From an uncultured Collinsella sp. (GTDB lineage: Bacteria; Actinomycetota; Coriobacteriia; Coriobacteriales; Coriobacteriaceae), in contig CABUQY010000097.1 in NCBI GenBank assembly GCA_902493915.1, forward strand, positions 1 through 5,438: a DNA stretch of 5,438 nt, written 5' to 3'. Under the pieces are notes generated by a model. That model did no database searches, was not told the origin of the DNA, and worked only from the letters and a program-made list of their open reading frames with translations. Positions within the stretch are counted from its first letter, which is position 1. Every line of letters starts with the position of its first letter. The position numbers and the translations under genes are program-made. Shown piece after piece: positions 1-5,343 of this stretch.

Positions 1-518
1 GCAGCGGCAACGGCCTCGTGCGGGTCCTTGCCCTCGGCCTCGGCGCGCATGCCCAGCACCAGGTTGCGCAGGCCCGCGACCGTGCCTTCCACGTCGGGAG
101 CCGGCTGGTCGGCGTGCAGATACGCCCAGTCCATCATAAAGGTCGCCGACGACAGCGCGCCAATGGCCAACGCGTCATCGGGACACGAAAGCTCGACCTC
201 AAAGACACGCTCGTCATGCTCGCTCACGCGCGTGCGACCGCACGAGATGCTGCCGGCAAGACCGGTCTCGTTCATGAGCTCGACCGTCACGTGCTCCAGC
301 AGGTGGCAAAGCTCGGTCTGGCCCATGCAGTCCTGGAACTCGCGACCCGAATCGCCCAGGCACAGATGCTTGGCAATCGCGGGCACCAGGTAGTACACGC
401 GCGCCGTGGCCTCGATATCCTCCGAGGTCATGAGCGGCATGCCGGGGTTCACCAGCACGTGCGCACAAATCTTGTCCTCGCTGACGGTGACCTTAAGGAT
501 GTTGAACAGGCCTGCCAT
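1..518 (-). CDS. Stand-alone protein resembling the cyanophycin synthetase N-terminal domain (partial, C-terminus off the left edge)
   Basis: Reading from the ATG at 518, 172 codons are visible with no stop, so the C-terminus lies outside the window. The start is preceded by a purine-rich AGGGGAG at good spacing. The protein is soluble in appearance, with no signal peptide or membrane helix. Residues 72-81 (HLLEHVTVEL) followed by a TG at 85-86, CGRTR at 93-97 and a beta-like VFEVEL at 105-110 match in order the region of cyanophycin synthetase (CphA) that reads roughly HIVEHVALEL, then FGRTR, then YQVVIEY. In CphA this N-terminal domain is non-catalytic and helps hold the growing Asp-Arg polymer. 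Here the N-terminal methionine is only about 70 residues before the motif, and no ATP-grasp domain is visible in the part seen. The gene follows the CNNM gene by 24 bp, so the two are probably co-transcribed. The similarity was recalled by eye, and the function is unknown. The missing part could still add another domain. Confidence 0.8.
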   Translation of the reverse strand, partial: MAGLFNILKVTVSEDKICAHVLVNPGMPLMTSEDIEATARVYYLVPAIAKHLCLGDSGREFQDCMGQTELCHLLEHVTVELMNETGLAGSISCGRTRVSEHDERVFEVELSCPDDALAIGALSSATFMMDWAYLHADQPAPDVEGTVAGLRNLVLGMRAEAEGKDPHEAVAA

Positions 519-542
519 AACTCTCCCCTACTCGTCCTTGCC

Positions 543-1916
543 CTACTCGTCGCCGTCGTGCGGATCCGCAGAGCCCGCACCCGACGCCGCCGGCTTCTCT
601 GCCGCGGGCTCGGAATCCTTCTTATCGGTTTCGGCCGGAGCGATCACGCGAATGAGCGAGATGCGCTGGCCACGCATCGACTGCACTTTAAACTTGTACC
701 CCGCAACCTCAAACACCTCTCCGATGTCGGGCACCGAGTCGCAAAGCTCCAAAATCCAGCCGGCGATGGTCTCATAATCATCGCTTTCCTCGAGCGGCCA
801 ACCAAGCTCAATCGCGTCATCGCACGAAAAACGCCCATCAACGAGCCACTCGCGGCGCGAAAGGCGCGTGAGATACTTGTTGTCGGGGTCGAACTCGTCC
901 TCGATCTCGCCGACGATCTCCTCGACGATGTCCTCGATGGTGATGATGCCGGCCGTGCCGCCGTACTCGTCCACGACCACCACGATCTGGTCGTGCGAGG
1001 TCTGCATCTCGGACAGCAGCGGCAGGATGTCCTTGGTGTCGGGCACAAAGGTGGCGTCGCGCAAAAAGCCGGCGATGGGCTGGTCGCCCTTGCCGTCGAG
1101 CGCGGGCTGAATCAGGTCCTTGATGTGCGCGATGCCGGCGACGTTGTCGGGATCCTCGTGATAGACGGGGATGCGGCTAAAGCCGGTCTGGCGCATGGTG
1201 GACAGCACGTCGGCGACCGTCTCGTCGTCCTCGCACATGGTGGTGTCCACGCGCGGCACCATGACCTCGCGGGCAACGGTGTCGCCCAGGTCGAAGATCT
1301 CGTGGATCATGCGCTTTTCCTCGTCGAGCAGGTCGTCCTGCTCCGAGACCATGTACTTGATCTCTTCTTCCGAGACGTTCTGGCGGTCGTCGGCACTCTT
1401 GATGCGCAGGATGCGGGCCAGGCCATCGGAGCAAGCACCGGTCAGCCACACGAGCGGACGGGCGATCTTTTGGAAAAACGACAACGTCCCCACAACCTGC
1501 TTGGACACGCCTTCGGCGTTGGACAGGCCGATGCGCTTGGGCACAAGCTCGCCGATCACGATGGACACGAAGGCGACCGCGACGGTGATGATGACCGGCG
1601 CCAGGCCGCGCGCGATGGCGGAGAGCGGCGCGATGCCAAAGCTCATGAGCCACGTGGCGAGCGGGTCGGACAGACTCGTCGAGGCGACGGCGGACGAGGC
1701 GAAGCCCACGAGCGTGATGGCGACCTGGATGGTGGCGAGCAGCTGGTCGGAGTCGGCAGCCAGCTTAATGGCACGCTCGGCGCGCTTGTCGCCTTCCTCG
1801 GCCTCGTGCTCCAGCACGGCGCGCTTGGCCGTGGTGAGCGCCATCTCGGACATAGAGAAGTAGCCGTTGATGAGGGTCAAAACGAGGGTGGTGATAAGGG
1901 AGATGGTTATGTCCAT
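543..1916 (-). CDS. CNNM/CorC (HlyC/CorC) family membrane protein with CBS domain pair
   Basis: 457 aa, a usual length for the family. Residues 1-200 form a DUF21/CNNM transmembrane module: hydrophobic segments near 4-20, 58-78, 97-123 and 140-160, with the family's SMSEMAL at 21-27 and GELVPKR at 122-128. Residues 215-335 are a CBS pair, starting at VMVPRVD (218-224) and ending with VDEYGGTAGIITIEDIVEEI (315-334). That is followed by the acidic VGEIEDEFD (335-343). Residues 350-426 are a CorC_HlyC domain. The last 30 residues are a charged, Ala/Pro-rich tail. Relatives (bacterial CorB/CorC/MpfA, eukaryotic CNNM) act in Mg2+ or divalent-cation export or homeostasis, with the CBS pair sensing ATP-Mg2+; the exact substrate here is inference. 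The ATG at 1916 is chosen because no in-frame alternative lies just upstream. Its GGAGG (1932-1936) is unusually far away, at 15 nt. It is the first gene of a probable two-gene unit with the CphA-N-like gene. Confidence 0.93.
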   Translation of the reverse strand: MDITISLITTLVLTLINGYFSMSEMALTTAKRAVLEHEAEEGDKRAERAIKLAADSDQLLATIQVAITLVGFASSAVASTSLSDPLATWLMSFGIAPLSAIARGLAPVIITVAVAFVSIVIGELVPKRIGLSNAEGVSKQVVGTLSFFQKIARPLVWLTGACSDGLARILRIKSADDRQNVSEEEIKYMVSEQDDLLDEEKRMIHEIFDLGDTVAREVMVPRVDTTMCEDDETVADVLSTMRQTGFSRIPVYHEDPDNVAGIAHIKDLIQPALDGKGDQPIAGFLRDATFVPDTKDILPLLSEMQTSHDQIVVVVDEYGGTAGIITIEDIVEEIVGEIEDEFDPDNKYLTRLSRREWLVDGRFSCDDAIELGWPLEESDDYETIAGWILELCDSVPDIGEVFEVAGYKFKVQSMRGQRISLIRVIAPAETDKKDSEPAAEKPAASGAGSADPHDGDE

Positions 1917-1953
1917 CGGGAGTTTCTCGAACCTCCAAGATTCGGGATGTCGG

Positions 1954-1981
1954 ATTAAAACGTTGACGGCTGATACGGCAA
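1954..1981 (-). promoter_or_regulatory. Candidate sigma70-type promoter for the CNNM gene
   Basis: On the minus strand, TTGCCG (1981-1976, 4 of 6 to TTGACA) is followed after 16 bp by TTTAAT (1959-1954, 5 of 6 to TATAAT). Transcription would start near 1947, leaving about a 30-nt leader before the ATG at 1916. The site sits in a short AT-rich patch in otherwise GC-rich DNA. It suggests that the CNNM unit can be transcribed independently of the hemolysin III gene. Confidence 0.5.
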
Positions 1982-1986
1982 TTGCA

Positions 1987-2028
1987 CTGGCGACCGAGCG
2001 GGGGCACGGGCGCTGGCGTGGTCGCTAG
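1987..2028 (-). terminator. Hairpin at the end of the hemolysin III gene, possible weak terminator
   Basis: The outer arms 2028-2020 and 1995-1987 pair over nine positions with one mismatch, and the inner arms AGCG/CGCT (2000-1997 and 2014-2011) add four more around a 10-nt loop. The stem overlaps the stop codon at 2027-2025. No T-run follows on the minus strand, so it is not a classical intrinsic terminator. It may be an mRNA 3' stabiliser or allow readthrough into the CNNM gene. Confidence 0.3.
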
Positions 2029-2708
2029 ATTACGAAGAGGATCACCGCCATGAACTGGAAGATGCTGCCGGCGAGTACCCACAGGTGAAACACGCTGTGA
2101 AGATAGCGCACGTTTTTGGCGATATAGAACGGCACGCCCGCGGTGTAGCACACGCCGCCGACGGCGAGCAGGGCAAGTGCCACGGGGTTGAGCAGCGCCA
2201 CGAGCTCGGGCAGCTTAAAGACAACGAGCCAGCCCATCAGCAGATAGACCAGGCCGCTTACCCAATGCGGCTGGCGCTCGCGCATAAAGCACTCGAGGGC
2301 GATGCCGATAATGGCGATGGCCCATACGGCAAAGAACAGCACAGCGCCGCCGTCGTTTGCGAGCGTGATGAGGCAAAACGGCGTATAGCTGCCCGCAATG
2401 AGCAGGTAGATGCAGCTGTGGTCGATGATGCGAAACACGCGCTTGGCGCGCGCGGGCTGAATCGCGTGGTAGAGCGTGGAGGCTAGGTATTCGAGGATAA
2501 TGCTGACGCCGTAGACAATTGCCGCGGCCATGTGGGCCGGGCCTCCGCCTCGCAGGGCGGCGAATACGATCAGGAGCACCAGGCCCGCGATACCCAGCAG
2601 GCAGCCGACACCATGGGTGACGGAGTTCATGATCTCCTCACCCACCGTGTAGTGTGGAACGGCCGCGGTCTTGGGTCGCGGCTTAGAACTGTCGCTCGAA
2701 TCGGACAT
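2025..2708 (-). CDS. Hemolysin III / PAQR-type seven-helix membrane protein (TrhA-like)
   Basis: 227 aa from the ATG at 2708. I prefer this start to the in-frame TTG at 2726, because a GGAGG (2724-2720) lies 11 nt before the ATG and overlaps the TTG region. A polar N-terminus (about 20 residues, MSDSSDSS...) is followed by seven hydrophobic segments, near 35-53, 62-78, 96-117, 122-139, 149-164, 177-195 and 207-227. Family motifs seen are the EE..NSVTHG stretch (24-33), S77 with LYH ending at H81, DHSCIYLLIAGSYTP (96-110), and H204/H208 in HSVFHLWVLAGS. In PAQR proteins the S..LYH histidine and the two late histidines coordinate a metal, usually zinc, inside the membrane. Bacterial members are linked to membrane energy and lipid homeostasis (E. 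coli TrhA) and, historically, to hemolysis in Bacillus cereus. The family assignment is firm; the physiological role is inferred. It is transcribed divergently from the alpha/beta hydrolase and upstream of the CNNM gene. Confidence 0.93.
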   Translation of the reverse strand: MSDSSDSSKPRPKTAAVPHYTVGEEIMNSVTHGVGCLLGIAGLVLLIVFAALRGGGPAHMAAAIVYGVSIILEYLASTLYHAIQPARAKRVFRIIDHSCIYLLIAGSYTPFCLITLANDGGAVLFFAVWAIAIIGIALECFMRERQPHWVSGLVYLLMGWLVVFKLPELVALLNPVALALLAVGGVCYTAGVPFYIAKNVRYLHSVFHLWVLAGSIFQFMAVILFVI

Positions 2709-2719
2709 GCCGGTTACAT

Positions 2720-2724
2720 CCTCC
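2720..2724 (-). promoter_or_regulatory. Ribosome binding site that decides the hemolysin III start
   Basis: GGAGG on the minus strand lies 11 nt before the ATG at 2708. It excludes the in-frame TTG at 2726 as the start, since that codon sits upstream of the Shine-Dalgarno. An out-of-frame ATG at 2719-2717 abuts it and is followed at once by TAA (see findings). Confidence 0.6.
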
Positions 2725-2743
2725 AACGTAAAGAGTTCTCAAC

Positions 2744-2752
2744 ACTATATCA
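2744..2752 (-). promoter_or_regulatory. Extended -10 promoter for the hemolysin III gene
   Basis: On the minus strand TGA-TATAGT (2752-2744) gives an extended -10 element, with 5 of 6 matches to TATAAT. No good -35 lies 17 bp upstream, which is typical for extended -10 promoters. The start would fall near 2737, about 29 nt before the ATG at 2708. Confidence 0.5.
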
Positions 2753-2814
2753 AAGCGTCTGGGTACGTGCGAAATTTGCACTATACGTGACCCTTTGTTT
2801 ACCCATTCTTTGCC

Positions 2815-2830
2815 TGTTGACGCATCAACG
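2815..2830. promoter_or_regulatory. Operator-like palindrome copy 1, over the -35
   Basis: TGTTGACGCATCAACG matches 14 of 16 positions of the perfect palindrome TGTTGATGCATCAACA, and the flanking C and G extend the symmetry. It overlaps the -35 hexamer at 2817-2822, so a bound protein would block RNA polymerase. A second copy begins 45 bp downstream. The size and symmetry suit a dimeric winged-helix or TetR-type repressor; which family is not shown by the sequence. Confidence 0.6.
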
Positions 2831-2845
2831 GCGAACGTCCATAAT
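2817..2845 (+). promoter_or_regulatory. Near-consensus sigma70-type promoter for the alpha/beta hydrolase gene
   Basis: TTGACG (2817-2822, 5 of 6) and CATAAT (2840-2845, 5 of 6) are separated by exactly 17 bp. Transcription should start near 2852, giving a leader of about 43 nt before the ATG at 2895. The -35 hexamer is embedded in one palindromic operator-like site, and a second copy lies just past the start of transcription, so this strong promoter is probably repressible. Confidence 0.75.
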
Positions 2846-2859
2846 GCGCTTGCATTAAA

Positions 2860-2875
2860 TGTTGATGTATTAACA
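2860..2875. promoter_or_regulatory. Operator-like palindrome copy 2, downstream of the -10
   Basis: TGTTGATGTATTAACA also matches 14 of 16 positions of TGTTGATGCATCAACA, and the flanking A and T extend it to 18 bp. It agrees with copy 1 at 12 of 16 positions, and all four differences are transitions. It lies at about +9 to +24 of the predicted transcript and ends seven bases before the AGGAG at 2882-2886. Confidence 0.6.
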
Positions 2876-2894
2876 TCTTATAGGAGAATACCGC

Positions 2895-3860
2895 ATGGCT
2901 CAAAACGCACGTTCCCATCGAAAGCTCAAGATAGCCGGCATCGTTGCACTGGTGGTTGTCGTTGCGCTGCTCGGATTTGCCGGCAACTTTCTGTTTGACT
3001 TCGCGCTGAATCCCCGCGCGCCATACACCATGAAGATGATGCAGGATAGCAAGAACGACAAAGAAGGTGAGCAGCCGGATGCCGAGGATACCGAGGCGCG
3101 GGCGTGGTTTAAAGAGAACCGCAAGAGCAGCAACCTCACCGCGGACGACGGGACCGAGCTTGCCGCCTGGTATTTTGCTGCGTCGGAGAGCACGCACGAC
3201 TACGCCGTCTGCCTGCATGGATATACCAACGAGCCCATCGGTATGGCCCGATACGTCAAACGATTCCATGACCGCGGCATGAATGTACTCGCACCCGCCG
3301 CCCGCGCCCACGAGCGCTCCGGCGGCGACTATATCGGCATGGGCTGGCCCGAGCGCCTCGACATCGTCGCATGGATCGAGCGAATCGTTCAGGCTGACCC
3401 CGAGGCGCGCATCCTGGTCTTTGGCGAGTCGATGGGTGCGGCAACCGCCATGAACGTCGCGGGGGAATCTCTGCCCGCAAACGTGAAATGCATTATCGAG
3501 GACTGCGGTTATACGAGTGTTTGGGACGAGTTTTCCCTGCAGCTCAAGGACGTGTTCAGCCTGCCCAGCTTTCCCTTGCTCGATGTAGCAAACTTGGTGT
3601 GCAACGTGCGCGCGGGCTACGACTTTCATAAGGCGAGCAGTGTGGAGCAACTCAAACACGCGACGGTTCCCATGCTGTTTATCCACGGCGACCAGGACAC
3701 CTTTGTGCCGTACGACATGCTCGACCAAAACTACGACGCGTGCGCCAGCAAGGTTAAACAGAAGCTCACTATCCACGGCGCCACCCACGCCAAGAGCGCG
3801 CAAGTTGACCCCGAGCTCTACTGGAATACGGTCGACGACTTCCTCGACAAGAATTATTAG
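2895..3860 (+). CDS. Membrane-anchored alpha/beta hydrolase (serine hydrolase)
   Basis: 321 aa. The start ATG follows AGGAG (2882-2886) by 8 nt. A basic N-terminus (RSHRKLK) and one hydrophobic helix at about 13-34 with no cleavage-site pattern suggest an N-in signal anchor, which would place the enzyme outside the membrane. The catalytic domain runs from about 80 to 321. Visible elements are LHGY (107-110, oxyanion-hole region), the nucleophile elbow GESMG with S179 (177-181), the acid D268 in HGDQDTFVP (264-272), and the base H298 in GATHAKS. The order and spacing are those of the YqkD-like or DUF-type alpha/beta hydrolases common in Firmicutes and Actinobacteria. The substrate is unknown: an esterase, thioesterase or peptidase-like activity cannot be told apart here. 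It is a single-gene unit, with a strong promoter carrying two palindromic sites upstream and a strong terminator downstream. Confidence 0.93.
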   Translation: MAQNARSHRKLKIAGIVALVVVVALLGFAGNFLFDFALNPRAPYTMKMMQDSKNDKEGEQPDAEDTEARAWFKENRKSSNLTADDGTELAAWYFAASESTHDYAVCLHGYTNEPIGMARYVKRFHDRGMNVLAPAARAHERSGGDYIGMGWPERLDIVAWIERIVQADPEARILVFGESMGAATAMNVAGESLPANVKCIIEDCGYTSVWDEFSLQLKDVFSLPSFPLLDVANLVCNVRAGYDFHKASSVEQLKHATVPMLFIHGDQDTFVPYDMLDQNYDACASKVKQKLTIHGATHAKSAQVDPELYWNTVDDFLDKNY

Positions 3861-3890
3861 GCAAAAAGCAACGTCTGGGGTTTTGTTGCC

Positions 3891-3925
3891 AAAAATCGGT
3901 TTGTGGTCGGCGGTATTCGATTTTT
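3891..3925. repeat. AT-rich inverted repeat in the 3' region of the hydrolase gene
   Basis: AAAAATCG (3891-3898) and CGATTTTT (3918-3925) are perfect 8-bp inverted arms around a 19-bp spacer, ending in five Ts. The long loop and weak stem make it a poor terminator. It may be an auxiliary termination or mRNA-end element just before the strong hairpin. Confidence 0.35.
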
Positions 3926-3938
3926 CACCGCACTTCTG

Positions 3939-3977
3939 AAAAGCCGCCCGCGAGCGTTGTGCTCGTGGGCGGCTTTT
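3939..3977. terminator. Bidirectional intrinsic terminator between convergent genes
   Basis: The arms 3943-3955 and 3961-3973 form a 13-bp GC-rich stem with one G-T pair and a 5-nt loop (GTTGT). The stem is flanked by AAAA on the left and TTTT on the right, so it gives a U-run for transcripts in either direction. It lies 78 bp past the hydrolase stop and 47 bp past the stop of the convergent DUF362 gene, and so can end both. Confidence 0.9.
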
Positions 3978-4024
3978 ACTCAACTAACGCCACAAAGGCG
4001 CTTGGTTTGTCCAATAGGACGACG

Positions 4025-5230
4025 CTACTTGACCTCGATGAGCTCGTACTTGCTCGTGCCCAGGCCGATCTTCTCGGCGTGCGCGATGCACACGCGCCAG
4101 TCGGTGTCGGGATGCGTGATGCAGAAGGGATCCTTGGCCTGCTCGCCCTCCAGATGCTCGTGGTTGTGCTCCATCTTGGCCGCGCTATCGGTGAGCTCGG
4201 TGTTGGGCAGCGGCTCAGACGCCATGACGGCGTCGGCGCAGGCCTGGTCGATGGCGACCGGGTCGAAGCTCGCGAACATGCCGATGTCGTTGACGATAGG
4301 CGTATCGTTTTCAGGATGGCAGTCGCAGTTGGGACTGATGTCCATGGCAAGCGAGATGTGGAAGCTCGGGCGGCCGTCGACGACGGCCTTCGTATACTCG
4401 GCGATCTTGCAGTTGAGCACGTCGGCCGCGGCCTCATAACCGGGCTTGATGCAGTCCTGGTTGCATGCCGCAATGCAGCGTCCGCAGCCCACGCAGCGAT
4501 CGTGGTCGATGGCAGCCACGTGCACCGTGCGAGTAGCGCCGCTGGCAAGCTCGCGCTCGCGGGTGCCGTCGAACGAGATAGCGTTGTGCGCGCAGATCTT
4601 TTCGCAGGCATGGCAGCCAACGCAGTGCTCGGTCGCGACGTTCGGCTTGCCGGCGGCATGCTGCTCCATCTTGCCGGCACGGCTGCCGCCTCCCATGCCC
4701 AGGTTCTTCATGGCGCCGCCAAAACCGGCCTGCTCATGGCCCTTAAAGTGGGTGAGGCTGATCACGATATCGGCATCCATGAGCGCCTGACCGATCTTGG
4801 CCTCGTGCACGTACTCGCCGCCCTCGACCGGGACGAGCGCCTCGTCGGTGCCCTTGAGGCCGTCGGCAATGATGATCTGGCAACCCGTAGCATACGGGGT
4901 AAAGCCGTTCTGGTAGGCGGTATCGATGTGCTCGAGCGCGTTTTTGCGGCTACCGACATAGAGCGTATTGCAGTCGGTGAGGAAGGGCTTGCCGCCCAGC
5001 TCCTTCACGACGTCCGCGACGGCGCGGGCGTAGTTGGGGCGCAAAAAGCTCAGGTTACCCAGCTCGCCAAAGTGAATCTTGATGGCGACGAACTTGTTCT
5101 CAAAGTCGATCTGCTCAATTCCGGCGTGACGGATGAGGCGCTTGAGCTTGTCGAGCTGGCTCTCGCGAGCATGCGTGCGCAGGTTGGTGAAGTACACCTT
5201 AGCGGGTGCTGCGGGTGCAGTTGCGGTCAT
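4025..5230 (-). CDS. DUF362-family protein with two 4Fe-4S ferredoxin-type clusters
   Basis: 401 aa, starting at the ATG at 5230, 8 nt after a GAGGGG ribosome binding site. The N-terminal DUF362 part (about 11-190) has VAIKIHFGELGN (48-59), PFLTDCNTLYVG (82-93), IIIADG (119-124) and the signature GHEQAGFGGAMKNLGMG (164-180). A ferredoxin module follows: C203, C206, C209, C213 and C246, C249, C252, C256, two classical CxxCxxCxxxC sets with no proline after the last Cys. C-terminal to it are C302 and C304 in NCDCHPEND, a DPVAIDQAC stretch (323-331) and a His-rich patch (H355, H357, H359). There is no signal peptide, so it is probably cytoplasmic. The family is an 'uncharacterized Fe-S center protein' group common in anaerobes. 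A redox or electron-transfer role is likely, but the reaction is unknown. It is a single gene, convergent with the hydrolase. Confidence 0.92.
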   Translation of the reverse strand: MTATAPAAPAKVYFTNLRTHARESQLDKLKRLIRHAGIEQIDFENKFVAIKIHFGELGNLSFLRPNYARAVADVVKELGGKPFLTDCNTLYVGSRKNALEHIDTAYQNGFTPYATGCQIIIADGLKGTDEALVPVEGGEYVHEAKIGQALMDADIVISLTHFKGHEQAGFGGAMKNLGMGGGSRAGKMEQHAAGKPNVATEHCVGCHACEKICAHNAISFDGTRERELASGATRTVHVAAIDHDRCVGCGRCIAACNQDCIKPGYEAAADVLNCKIAEYTKAVVDGRPSFHISLAMDISPNCDCHPENDTPIVNDIGMFASFDPVAIDQACADAVMASEPLPNTELTDSAAKMEHNHEHLEGEQAKDPFCITHPDTDWRVCIAHAEKIGLGTSKYELIEVK

Positions 5231-5280
5231 AGATCTATCCCCTCGGTCTATATGGCGTTACAGACATAGAGGATGGTACC

Positions 5281-5303
5281 AGTTAAAGCAGAGTTAAAGT
5301 CAA
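5281..5303 (-). promoter_or_regulatory. Direct hexamer repeats and possible -35 upstream of the DUF362 gene
   Basis: On the minus strand TTGACT (5303-5298) abuts TTAACT (5297-5292), and after 5 bp comes TTAACT again (5286-5281). Each TTAACT sits in an identical CTTTAACT octamer with an 11-bp period, about one helical turn. TTGACT could be a -35 (5 of 6), but the best -10, TACCAT (5278-5273), is at a long 19-bp spacing, so the promoter would need an activator. The pattern recalls OmpR/PhoB-type response-regulator sites, which is inference. Confidence 0.35.
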
Positions 5304-5312
5304 GTACGGCAC

Positions 5313-5343
5313 CTAGTCATTGGGGATGTTCTTAAATGAGTAG
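5313..5343. repeat. Imperfect inverted repeat beside the tandem array
   Basis: CTAGTCATT (5313-5321) and AATGAGTAG (5335-5343) pair at eight of nine positions around a 13-nt spacer. The spacer holds the first, most degenerate GGGGA unit of the tandem array that follows. It may be the end structure of an intergenic repeat element. Confidence 0.45.

Noticed and set aside
18..1958. 646-codon open frame on the plus strand across the CphA-N-like and CNNM genes
   Set aside because: It is fully antisense to two genes with clear family motifs and ribosome binding sites. Its translation is rich in Arg, His, Gly and Asp without domain features, as expected from the complementary frame of GC-biased codons.
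2025..2726. Longer hemolysin III product from an in-frame TTG at 2726
   Set aside because: The GGAGG lies downstream of that TTG and 11 nt before the ATG at 2708, and the six extra residues add no family motif.
2799..3983. 394-codon open frame on the minus strand across the alpha/beta hydrolase
   Set aside because: It is antisense to a gene with an intact catalytic triad and runs through the promoter and the terminator, so it is a codon-bias shadow.
3959..5269. 436-codon open frame on the plus strand opposite the DUF362 gene
   Set aside because: It starts inside the bidirectional terminator and mirrors the DUF362 codons; no recognisable domain or ribosome binding site was seen.
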